Shown piece by piece: positions 1 through 5,894 of a stretch of 7,839 nucleotides of DNA. The position numbers were made by a program, and so were the translations under genes. The stretch covers positions 1 through 7,839 of the forward strand of contig JASHSN010000180.1 in NCBI GenBank assembly GCA_030038695.1, in the 5' to 3' direction. The number at the start of each line of letters is the position of its first letter. Position 1 is the stretch's first letter. The notes below the pieces were generated by a model. It was not told the origin of the DNA and did no database searches. It saw only the letters and a program-made list of their open reading frames with translations. This stretch comes from Nitrososphaeraceae archaeon. GTDB taxonomy: Archaea; Thermoproteota; Nitrososphaeria; Nitrososphaerales; Nitrososphaeraceae.

Positions 1-6
1 AGTATA

Positions 7-204
7 ATGAATACTAGGCTTCTTTTCGTATTCGGCATTATAGGTGTTGTAGCGGCAATATTGGTGTTCGCTGCAAGTCCTATAATTGCAACCCACCAAG
101 CATATGCTTGCTGGGGCGGCGGCTGCTTTACATACGGTGGCTGGGGCACGTACACCTACGGTGGCTTCGGATTCAGCAGCGGCGGCGGCTTCGGCGGTTG
201 GTAG
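7..204 (+). CDS. small exported glycine/aromatic-rich peptide
   Basis: Encodes 65 residues. Residues 4-28 form one hydrophobic segment, followed by an Ala-Tyr-Ala (32-34) that looks like a signal peptidase site. The predicted mature peptide is about 31 residues (35-65), of which 14 are Gly and 10 are Trp, Tyr or Phe, arranged as GGW/GGF-type units, with two cysteines at 35 and 40. It probably acts outside the membrane or stays anchored by an uncleaved N-terminus. I know of no defined function; Gly/aromatic-rich short exported proteins can be structural, adhesive or metal-binding, but that is speculation. Only six bases precede the ATG, so its promoter lies outside the window. A T-rich run follows about 40 bases after the stop. 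The signal-like start and strongly biased composition argue that it is a real gene. Confidence 0.7.
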   Translation: MNTRLLFVFGIIGVVAAILVFAASPIIATHQAYACWGGGCFTYGGWGTYTYGGFGFSSGGGFGGW

Positions 205-246
205 ATTAGACGGTAAACAAACAAACTGAACCATCCTCAACCCATA

Positions 247-252
247 TTTTTT
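247..252 (+). terminator. candidate oligo-T terminator after the Gly-rich peptide gene
   Basis: A run of six T within a longer A/T-rich stretch (245-256) lies about 43 bases after the stop codon. Archaeal transcription commonly ends at oligo-T without a hairpin. The run is short, so the call is weak. Confidence 0.3.
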
Positions 253-367
253 ATTTGAAAATTTATCTGCTTGATGATTTCAAACATTTGCACTAGCCAG
301 TAGAATTATAGTTACTGCAGAGTCGCGGTTGACTAACTATTACTAATTATCGATTAACTAATAACTT

Positions 368-586
368 TTAACGTGACACTTGCTTGCGTATCTCTTCCAT
401 CCGCCGCTCATAATACTCGATAATTTCCCCTACTGTGCAGCTCTTGCCTTGGCATTCCGCACTCGTCCACAATCCAGTCTCCCATTCTTTGTGACTGGAT
501 AATGACATTTCTTCAGGCCAGTCTTCTTTAGAGTACCAGAAGATATCAGGCAAGTCTACTTGTGTCCTCTTCTCTAACCTATACAC
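368..586 (-). CDS. hypothetical protein, 72 residues, GTG start
   Basis: I do not recognise this family. The protein is small, soluble, rich in Glu, Lys, Ser and Trp, and has no membrane segment. Two cysteines (about residues 45 and 50) sit in an ECQGKSC motif. Residues 51-72 (VGEIIEYYERRMEEIRKQV) look like a charged amphipathic helix, possibly a coiled coil or interaction helix. The GTG start is the first possible start after an in-frame TAG. A TATA-like sequence (610-617) is centred about 27 bases upstream of the GTG, which fits a leaderless transcript and supports this start. The composition looks like a genuine protein, but there is no functional clue from neighbours: the next gene upstream on this strand is a pseudogene. 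Confidence 0.55.
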   Translation of the reverse strand: MYRLEKRTQVDLPDIFWYSKEDWPEEMSLSSHKEWETGLWTSAECQGKSCTVGEIIEYYERRMEEIRKQVSR

Positions 587-609
587 GTCACTACTAAGCT
601 AGCACCCTC

Positions 610-617
610 CATAAAAG
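610..617 (-). promoter_or_regulatory. TATA-like box of the 72-residue hypothetical gene
   Basis: Read on the minus strand this is CTTTTATG, centred about 27 bases before the GTG start at 586. That is the spacing expected if transcription begins at or next to the start codon. Confidence 0.35.
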
Positions 618-744
618 GCTATTGAGACTCGACGTCGATACCTCTCCAGCTGTTGGCGCTGCTGAATCTGGGTTTATTTACTATCTTTTCTCGTGGTTCC
701 GTCTTGGGGGGTGTAGTTTCAAACCCACCGGAGCAAAAATTATG

Positions 745-1142
745 TCAGCACGCAGTAGTACGTAGTCTATTAATGGCGCCACGTTGAGAGAGGTCTATTT
801 GTCCATGGAATTTACATTCAGTAAAATATACTGGTTTCGTAAAATTTGTTTTAATATTAATTTCTGGAAGGTGATAACTTATGCACAATAACGGGTCTTT
901 CTTATCGACCTTTTCACGTACCTTGGCCATTAGTTTTTCTCTAACATTCTGTTCGTTTTGTCCGCGACTGTCTGTAGCTTGAAGGTATTTTTCGTCATGA
1001 AATATGCATAAACGTGAGTCTAAAATATCTTCATTTTCATTATCACAGGAGCTTCCCCTTTCTGACTTTCATAGTTCCAGTATTCCGTGGTAAACTGGCA
1101 CTTCGCCAGTTGTTTTATTAAAGGCTGGTTTGGTAAAAATTT
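745..1142 (-). pseudogene. truncated, frameshifted pentapeptide-repeat protein relic
   Basis: Two minus-strand reading frames together give one protein-like sequence. The first (about 1142-1052) reads IKQLAKCQFTTEYWNYESQ and onward to KGEA. The second (about 1051 to the TGA at 745) continues CDNENEDILDSRLCIFHDEKY, then a charged helix (VREKLMAKVREKV), then PLLCISYHLPEI and FTKPVYFTECKFHGQIDLS. This order of a Cys/His-containing N-terminal part, a charged helix and then FTKPVYF-type lead-in to pentapeptide units matches, from memory, the N-terminal part of archaeal pentapeptide-repeat proteins. A frame change near 1046-1054 separates the halves, no ATG precedes the first half (an in-frame TAA lies just upstream), and the sequence diverges after the first repeat-like unit and stops, so the repeat domain is missing. 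A shorter 61-residue ORF could start at the ATG at 930, but it would begin in the middle of the conserved helix. I infer a dead gene. Confidence 0.6.
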
Positions 1143-1275
1143 TTAGTATATTTGGATATCTAAGCACATTTAAGTGGAATTCTCCCGATGGGACATTCGT
1201 GTAACTACAATACAAAGTTAGCAAAACCAAGACATAGCGATTTAGACGCCTATATCTACCACGATATACGAAATC

Positions 1276-1704
1276 TCAATTTTTCGATATTTCAGTCGTC
1301 GTCAGAAAATATTTTTTTACCAACATCATAAAGCCATTGAGAGAGATTGGTTTTTCTATATATTCATCCACCTTGACTAACGACAATCCTGTTGTAAATT
1401 GAATATCATCGCTAAGATACGCTGACATGAAGAATACTTTCACATTAGGCTTTATTTCCTTGACTCTTTTTATAAATTCATATCCATCCATTACCGGCAT
1501 CCTTATGTCTGAAATCACCAACCCGTACTGCTCAGAATTTTTCTGAAAATGCTCTAATGCTAATGAGGGTTCTGTAAATCCAAAAACATGAAAGCCTTGG
1601 TGTTGTAAGGCTCGTGTGAACATATTCATAATGTCGAATTCATCGTCAAGCATCAATATAGTGTCAGCATTCCGAGCAGATATCATGTCATTCGATTGAA
1701 TCAC
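1276..1704 (-). CDS. stand-alone response-regulator receiver (CheY-like)
   Basis: A single receiver domain fills the protein (residues 15-133 of 142). The diagnostic residues are all present: acidic pair D20-D21 in LMLDDE, phospho-acceptor D66 in VISDIRMPVMDG, the Ser/Thr switch S94 in FFMSAY, and the conserved Lys K118 in IEKP. It should accept a phosphoryl group from a histidine kinase and signal through protein-protein contact, because no DNA-binding or enzymatic output domain follows. The cytoplasm is the expected location. The start given is GTG; an in-frame ATG at residue 7 (1686) is a good alternative, since the domain begins only at about residue 15. No TATA-like box is seen close upstream. 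With the ribbon-helix-helix gene and small ORF ahead on the same strand, co-transcription is likely. No kinase gene is in the window. Confidence 0.9.
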   Translation of the reverse strand: MIQSNDMISARNADTILMLDDEFDIMNMFTRALQHQGFHVFGFTEPSLALEHFQKNSEQYGLVISDIRMPVMDGYEFIKRVKEIKPNVKVFFMSAYLSDDIQFTTGLSLVKVDEYIEKPISLNGFMMLVKKYFLTTTEISKN

Positions 1705-1737
1705 GCGATTGCAGTTATGTGACTCTCCCCAACTCGA

Positions 1738-1872
1738 CTATCGATGATGCCTCTTATACTTGACTTTACGGTGATGCTTCGTCATGTCCACTTTCTCCCA
1801 AATCGGTTCGGGAGGATATACATTCTCGGGGTCCTCGTCATCATGTTGGTGGATGTCAACTTGGTCTACCAA
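1738..1872 (-). CDS. possible 44-residue small protein, TTG start overlapping upstream stop
   Basis: This short ORF starts at TTG seven bases inside the end of the ribbon-helix-helix gene (the stop of that gene lies within TTGGTAG) and is preceded by AGGAG at 1886-1890, 13 bases upstream. The protein has an acidic first half (HQHDDEDPENVYPPEP) and a very basic His/Lys/Arg tail (TKHHRKVKYKRHHR). Its third codon positions are richer in G and C than those of its neighbours, which suggests constrained coding. It is in the same frame as the receiver gene, separated by one TAG and 11 sense codons. The plus-strand ORF over the same bases (1744-1947) is hydrophobic and looks like the antisense shadow of this one. 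I do not recognise a family. The lack of an ATG keeps confidence low. Confidence 0.35.
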   Translation of the reverse strand: MVDQVDIHQHDDEDPENVYPPEPIWEKVDMTKHHRKVKYKRHHR

Positions 1873-2408
1873 TTATACGAGATGTCTCCTCTTTTAGTTT
1901 GGGGCATATCTTGCGAAACCTTGAAGGATAATATCCTATCAGAATAGCTACAATCTATGTGGTTTCCTAATATATCGTTAAAAATTGATTCCAGGATTGT
2001 CTTATAAAATAATGAATAATTCAGTCCTAGTTCATGTTTCAAAATGTACGTTTGAGTATTCTCATCAACATTGTGCTTAATTTCAACACAAGAATTTCTC
2101 ATACCAATTTCTAACCAAGATAAGAAAGAATCCAAATCCATCTTGTTCTTCATAAATAATGCAGCGTCATTTGTAGCACTCTTGCCTATACCCTTTGCTA
2201 GTGCCATTACTTCTTGCGTGTTCATTTTTTTAAGAAGTTCAATCGCAATAGGCCTAAGAAATGGCACCATGCCAAGTTTAGATTCATACATGTCCCATTC
2301 TACAAATCTCTGTAGAATTTGATTAACCATTGTATTAAGACTCATATATTGACGTTCAGACTCTGAACGTAGAGTAGCTATAACATTGTCGTCCAATCGA
2401 AAAGTCAT
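1866..2408 (-). CDS. ribbon-helix-helix domain protein with unknown C-terminal domain
   Basis: Of the 180 residues, 1-37 fit a ribbon-helix-helix fold: a beta strand (MTFRLDDNVI), helix A (IATLRSESERQ), a Ser-Leu-Asn turn and helix B (LNTMVNQILQRFVEW). Such domains dimerise and bind DNA through the paired strands. The rest (about 45-165) is a separate alpha/beta domain including a KHELGLNYSLFYKTILESIF stretch. It resembles the C-terminal part of thaumarchaeal ribbon-helix-helix proteins I recall, but I cannot name a ligand. It is probably a transcriptional regulator or sensor. The frame stays open upstream to a TGA at 2472-2474 and encodes a plausible SIPEARKKTVT sequence, but contains no ATG, GTG or TTG there. 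Either translation starts at the ATG at 2408 or the original start was lost (an ATA lies at 2469-2471). It probably leads the cluster with the receiver. Confidence 0.75.
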   Translation of the reverse strand: MTFRLDDNVIATLRSESERQYMSLNTMVNQILQRFVEWDMYESKLGMVPFLRPIAIELLKKMNTQEVMALAKGIGKSATNDAALFMKNKMDLDSFLSWLEIGMRNSCVEIKHNVDENTQTYILKHELGLNYSLFYKTILESIFNDILGNHIDCSYSDRILSFKVSQDMPQTKRGDISYNW

Positions 2409-2667
2409 TGTTACAGTCTTTTTGCGAGCTTCCGGAATGCTTGTATTGTTCTGGAGTGTTTGCGCACTTATTCACCCACTTTCTATGACATGACAGGGTA
2501 TTTACCATTTGACTAACCTTGTTAACTCACAATGTTAATCATAAGAGATAACTTAGTCGCACAACCGGCAAATAATGTAGGCAGAGCAGAACTAGTCTAG
2601 TCCCGTCACATCGTGAGATATAGAAAAGTCTTCCGAAAAAGCAAAGTGTTCATCATGTGAATGGCTC

Positions 2668-2979
2668 TTGGTATTCACGAGACAATTCTTTCTTATTCTC
2701 GTAATCCCTCTCTTACTATGTTCTACTATCGACGCCAATGCTCATGTTAGTTCTCAGTCCATAACGACTGTTCATCAAACCAGGCACATCTTAAATATCA
2801 TCTATGGAACAGGAACTGCAGATAACGCACCTGACCCCTGTGTTCCCACATTATGCTACATGAGCGCGTATTTACACGCTTTTAGGCTACATACTATATA
2901 TCCGACGCAACCTTTCGACTCAGATAATGGCGGTTATAGGACAATCGTAGAATGTATACTATTTACCAATAATTCTTAA
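2668..2979 (+). CDS. possible small exported protein, TTG start
   Basis: Encodes 103 residues if TTG is used; the frame is open upstream to a TGA at 2614-2616 with no ATG. The N-terminus is a good signal peptide: short basic n-region (TR), hydrophobic FFLILVIPLLLC, then ANA followed by HV as a likely cleavage site at about residue 25. A Gly/Pro/Asp/Cys segment (GTGTADNAPDPCVPTLC, about residues 47-63) has the look of an exported protein, possibly with a Cys pair that forms a disulfide or binds metal. The remainder has no recognisable domain and may be out of frame or decayed. No strong ribosome binding site or TATA-like box supports the TTG. It stands alone on the plus strand among minus-strand genes. 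This could be a chance ORF or a damaged gene. Confidence 0.35.
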   Translation: MVFTRQFFLILVIPLLLCSTIDANAHVSSQSITTVHQTRHILNIIYGTGTADNAPDPCVPTLCYMSAYLHAFRLHTIYPTQPFDSDNGGYRTIVECILFTNNS

Positions 2980-3158
2980 AGATTACTATCGAACTATGGC
3001 ACTAAAATCAGGTCGTTTGCTTTACAATTACCTTGATCGTGGCCTTAACTTTGTTTATTATATCACCTTGTTCATTCACTAGGTGATTGGGACCTCGGTA
3101 GAATTATAAATCTGGAGAAAATGCTGAACAACGGATTTTACATAACAGGTTTGTAAAT

Positions 3159-3166
3159 AAAAAAAA
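3159..3166 (-). terminator. oligo-T terminator of the CHRD gene
   Basis: Eight A on the plus strand are eight T on the minus strand, 24 bases after the CHRD stop codon. This is the longest homopolymer in the window and a good archaeal-type termination signal. Confidence 0.55.
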
Positions 3167-3190
3167 TAGGACTTGGTAATTTGCGCTAGA

Positions 3191-3718
3191 TTATGACAAT
3201 TGTCCTCTGATTTCGCCTCCACGATTTTGTGTTGTATGGACATTAACATAGGTATTTCCAGTCTTAATCAGTAGTATTAAATCAGATAGTTCTTTGCCAG
3301 CTAAAGGACCTGTTAGGTTTGAGGCTCTGATAATTCCTTTTGACAAAAACCCATTTACTTTTCCTGTAGGATGTCCAGCCATACTGGGGTTGAATAAACC
3401 AGCTATTATAGGTCCGTATTGTGTTGATGGACCAGCATGTAAGTGTGCTCCCATAACACCAGTTATATCTGATACACTCAGTACATAATGCAAGGATGTT
3501 CCATCCGGACTTACAGCAAACGTCGCAATCCCGGTTGCAGGAGTGGTAACTGGCGGTATTTCGTTCTTACCTAATAGCTTGGCAATGAATTGTTGTTGTT
3601 GTTGTTGCGCAGGTGCATAATTGATAAAGCAGCTTACAGCTGCACAGAAGATTAATAGAGCTGTCACCAAACCCACTGTACTAAATACTACAAGAATATT
3701 GAATTTTGCCTTCAACAT
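3191..3718 (-). CDS. exported CHRD-domain protein
   Basis: A 175-residue protein with an N-terminal hydrophobic segment (residues 7-34) ending in Ala-Pro-Ala (35-37), consistent with a signal peptide, followed by six glutamines (38-43). Residues 44-175 form one CHRD domain (first defined in chordin): FIAKLLGKNEIPPV at the start, GAHLHAG with His92 and His94 in the centre, and VNVHTTQNRGGEIRGQL with His161 at the end. CHRD proteins are common and often multi-copy in soil Thaumarchaeota; their biochemical role is not settled, and binding of metal or surface components is only a suggestion. The domain is full length. The ATG start is supported by a TATA-like sequence at 3741-3748, centred about 26 bases upstream, and an oligo-T terminator follows the stop. 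It appears to be a single-gene unit. Confidence 0.9.
   Translation of the reverse strand: MLKAKFNILVVFSTVGLVTALLIFCAAVSCFINYAPAQQQQQQFIAKLLGKNEIPPVTTPATGIATFAVSPDGTSLHYVLSVSDITGVMGAHLHAGPSTQYGPIIAGLFNPSMAGHPTGKVNGFLSKGIIRASNLTGPLAGKELSDLILLIKTGNTYVNVHTTQNRGGEIRGQLS
3590..3607. repeat. (TTG)6 / (CAA)6 trinucleotide tract
   Basis: Six identical triplets inside the CHRD gene encode six consecutive Gln just after the predicted signal peptide cleavage site. All six use CAA, so it is a pure microsatellite rather than mixed Gln codons. It could vary in length by slippage without breaking the frame. Confidence 0.8.
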
Positions 3719-3740
3719 CTAACTGAGTGAACTACCACCT

Positions 3741-3748
3741 ATTAAAAT
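3741..3748 (-). promoter_or_regulatory. TATA-like box of the CHRD gene
   Basis: On the minus strand the sequence is ATTTTAAT within TATTTTAATA, centred about 26 bases before the ATG. The spacing fits a leaderless or near-leaderless transcript. An AGGTGG next to it is too far from the ATG to be a normal ribosome binding site. Confidence 0.45.
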
Positions 3749-3749
3749 A

Positions 3750-4790
3750 GCTGGCTTCTTTTGTCATCTATTTTTTACGCTAGCAACCGTTATTAACTTA
3801 ATTGGGCATGTTCACGGCTGTGTTTACCCTACTTTGGAAATATATGCTAAACCCTATAGGCAATCTTGAAAGCGCGGCTTGTCATTACACCTACACTGTG
3901 AACACTATTTTACAGACAGGCCTCACTTGAGGTTATACTAATCAGGTATACAAACTGCAGTGCTATTGTAAAAGCTAGAAAAACCTGCGAATTAACATAA
4001 GTATCAGATAAACATATTGATCCATCCAGTGATCGATTCCCAAAAGAGGAAGTAAAACTTAAAAATCGCCACTCCACGTATGAAACGGCGACTGCGACAA
4101 TTAATTGTAAGTAAAAGTAATTAAAAAAGTGCACTACTGGACCATATGTGAATAGTGTCTAAAATCCCTTGATTCTGAGTAGGAATTCAAGGACATTTTG
4201 ACTATAGCAAGTACAGAGGGAATGGCACAAGTTGGTTGTGTAATCCAAAGGGTATAAGTCTGACTTCTCCAAATATCCTATTAGTAGAATTGCTTATTAC
4301 TTATTCTAGCCAAATTTTGCAGCATGCGATAATGCAGGGGATAATTTCAATATTTAGCGTTATGCAAGCTCAATTTCTAGCGAGGTACTCTAATCCTACT
4401 CATGAAGCAGCGACCTGATATGAAAAACTCTAGCGAGATACTTTCTGATGATGATAAGATCAGCGGAAATGATGTTTTAACACATTACAGGAGTTCTTGC
4501 AACATATGGTTATCGCAAAAAGGAAGGTGTAACCAAATCTCATGTATTTAACAAGACTCAGAAAAATCAGTTTAGATGAAGTCAGTTTTTTAATAAATCA
4601 GCTGAGAGAGATTCATTATTATCAAATCTTCGAACCATAAATCAGGTGTTCGACTTGGTCCATAGTGGATTCATCCTATTTTGAGCAAGAGAAAAACCCA
4701 ACTGATGAATGGATAATCTACTTAAATTTTTCAGCGTGAATAATTTTTCTGGCCTAAAGATGAATGTTGAGACGTTTGTTTTTTCCTATA
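3750..4790. other. gene-poor interval without a confident gene
   Basis: Roughly 1 kb with only weak ORFs. The longest are a minus-strand 74-residue ORF with two hydrophobic stretches (listed separately), a plus-strand TTG ORF at 4236-4418, a 40-residue plus-strand ORF at 3808-3930 and a 44-codon plus-strand ORF from the ATG at 4420. Several short protein-like pieces lie in different plus-strand frames between 4480 and 4740, for example VLATYGYRKKEGVTKSHVFN and SSYFEQEKNPTDEWIIYL, each ended by stops. They may be remnants of a decayed gene, but I cannot assign a family. There is no RNA gene signature and no inverted-repeat pair that would mark an insertion sequence. Confidence 0.5.
3910..4134 (-). 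CDS. doubtful small membrane protein ORF
   Basis: Seventy-four codons from a GTG start. Two hydrophobic stretches could be membrane helices: about residues 5-20 (including LQLIVAVAVSYV) and 52-68 (VFLAFTIALQFVYLISI), separated by a polar loop rich in Ser. No family is recognised. The frame is open for only nine codons upstream of the GTG, there is no clear ribosome binding site, and AT-rich non-coding DNA readily gives hydrophobic ORFs of this size. I list it because the two-helix layout is tidy and nothing else occupies the interval. Confidence 0.2.
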   Translation of the reverse strand: MHFFNYFYLQLIVAVAVSYVEWRFLSFTSSFGNRSLDGSICLSDTYVNSQVFLAFTIALQFVYLISITSSEACL

Positions 4791-4997
4791 TCAAAGAATA
4801 TTCTTTGCTCCAGAAGTTGAAAGATTCTTAGCAATACCTCCAAATGATTGTTTTGCTTGGTAGGTGATATTCTTTATAATGGGCGTAAGACCAATTTTAT
4901 CTGCACCTTTCTTAACACCTGCTAAGAACGTCTGCCATCCTAAACCTATTATTGCCAATATTATGACACCCATTACTACCCATGTAATTAGCCCCAT
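4791..4997 (-). CDS. small single-span membrane protein
   Basis: A 68-residue protein. Residues 3-22 are a strong membrane helix (ITWVVMGVIILAIIGLGW), followed by QTFLAGVKKGADKIGL and a Lys-rich polar tail ending in SGAKNIL. The pattern of one N-terminal helix, then GWQTF and a GV-KGA segment, matches a small conserved thaumarchaeal membrane protein family as I remember it; its function is not known. The ATG is the only sensible start, directly before the helix. A TATA-like element (about 5012-5025) lies upstream. It faces away from the zinc finger gene at 5202, so the roughly 200 bases between them form a divergent promoter region. Confidence 0.75.
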   Translation of the reverse strand: MGLITWVVMGVIILAIIGLGWQTFLAGVKKGADKIGLTPIIKNITYQAKQSFGGIAKNLSTSGAKNIL

Positions 4998-5011
4998 GAA
5001 ACCATGCCACG

Positions 5012-5025
5012 CATTATAAGTAAAT
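5012..5025 (-). promoter_or_regulatory. TATA-like box of the small membrane protein gene
   Basis: The minus strand reads GATTTACTTATAAT here, centred about 21-22 bases before the ATG at 4997. This is slightly close for a fully leaderless transcript, so the call is tentative. Confidence 0.3.
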
Positions 5026-5201
5026 CAAACAAGCCTATTTTAATGATTATGGATTGGTTTCCACTCATCTTTCTTCTATAGTCTAGCTAAATAAGTTCAC
5101 GCATTTTCTTAATGCCCCTAACGGCACACATGTATAATCATAATATTTTAATATCTAATAGAGAAAATAGCAAATCAATTAAGGTATGGACTCTCTAATA
5201 C

Positions 5202-5408
5202 ATGCAAACTAACTATCCTGTTAGATGTAACATGTGTGAAATCAATATTGAATCAAAGAACGTTATAGAACATACTAGCGCTAGAGAACATCAGCTGAAG
5301 AAAACAACATTGGAATGCGAACTTCTGAATTTTAAATCGAAACGGGATCTTGAGGATTTCTCGGTTATATCAATGTGGGTTGCAGGATTATCGCATGAGG
5401 AGACATGA
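5202..5408 (+). CDS. short U1-type C2H2 zinc finger protein
   Basis: Sixty-eight residues. Near the N-terminus are Cys9-x2-Cys12 and His24-x5-His30, giving the C-x2-C-x11-H-x5-H spacing of U1/matrin-type zinc fingers, with Lys/Arg around the fold (SAREHQLKK). The remaining 38 residues form a probable helix (TLECELLNFKSKRDLEDF) and a C-terminal VISMWVAGL segment that I recall as conserved in similar small thaumarchaeal proteins. Zinc binding is strongly indicated; nucleic acid binding or protein interaction is inferred from the fold. The ATG at 5202 is the first in frame. A very A/T-rich stretch at 5136-5160 may be the promoter, leaving a leader of about 25 bases. No operon partner is seen: the next 480 bases hold no clear gene. 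Confidence 0.8.
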   Translation: MQTNYPVRCNMCEINIESKNVIEHTSAREHQLKKTTLECELLNFKSKRDLEDFSVISMWVAGLSHEET

Positions 5409-5894
5409 GGAGATTAGATATTGTGCCTTCAAAAAAAGCTTACTTTTAGAGATAGTCTAACAAATTTGTTGTAAGATAATTTTTGATATTATGATGCTGA
5501 TTTGACTATGTTGTTTAGATTTCTTGGATTAGGGTTTTCGGTCTTGTGGAACCTATACAACGCCTATACCAGACTATCTTTTTGAAGATAAGTAAGTTTT
5601 TGATCATGTTGTCTACAACTTCTTTGCAAGGACATGGTACCTACCCCGAGAGAAAGTGATCGAATGGACCAAAAATCAATAACGTTATGTTTTTGAAAAA
5701 TACTCTAAATAAGTTAAAACATGACGACCACTTGTATTACTATTCTTATTTTATGCTCATCAATAATCTAACATCGATGCAAACGAAGCAGATAGTGTTA
5801 GGTTGATGTCATCTATAATTAGCACGAATTCTCTTATTTATGAGTCATATAATCTATAGGGTAGAATCGATTGATGGTAATACCGTTACAGCAT
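5409..5894. other. intergenic interval with no recognised gene
   Basis: About 490 bases between the zinc finger gene and the minus-strand pair. All frames are broken into pieces of about 20 codons or fewer that resemble nothing known. A perfect 12-base palindrome (AACAAATTTGTT, 5459-5470) is about 50 bases after the zinc finger stop and is followed by a T5 run near 5481-5485, possibly the end of that transcript. Tandem-like ACAATAAT units lie at the right edge. Nothing indicates an RNA gene. Confidence 0.4.

Noticed and set aside
1093..1111. Perfect 7-base hairpin (AACTGGC / GCCAGTT, 5-base loop) followed by TTTTATT on the plus strand, resembling a bacterial terminator
   Set aside because: It lies inside the coding relic (LAKCQ region) read from the opposite strand and no plus-strand gene ends just before it, so it is probably chance.
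1069..1260. Long stop-free minus-strand frame with protein-like text (CSYTNVPSGEFHLNVLRYPN and onward)
   Set aside because: It overlaps, in another frame, the stronger pentapeptide-type sequence at 1142-1052, has no ATG and no recognised family.
1744..1947. Plus-strand 67-residue hydrophobic ORF
   Set aside because: It is antisense to the 44-residue ORF and to the end of the ribbon-helix-helix gene; its hydrophobicity mirrors the hydrophilic codons on the other strand.
2071..2322. Plus-strand 83-residue ORF
   Set aside because: It lies wholly antisense to the ribbon-helix-helix gene, which has clear domain structure.
3294..3488. Plus-strand 64-residue ORF
   Set aside because: It is a shadow of the CHRD gene on the opposite strand.
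4236..4418. Plus-strand 60-residue TTG ORF
   Set aside because: It has a weak start, no recognisable motif, no ribosome binding site, and composition typical of AT-rich non-coding DNA.
4440..4480. CTGATGATGATAAG and AATGATG, resembling C boxes of a C/D guide RNA
   Set aside because: No CTGA D box follows at the right distance and no flanking terminal stem is present.
4628..4640. GGTTCGAAG on the minus strand, resembling a tRNA T-loop
   Set aside because: The flanking bases do not pair as a T-stem and no anticodon or acceptor stem can be formed around it.
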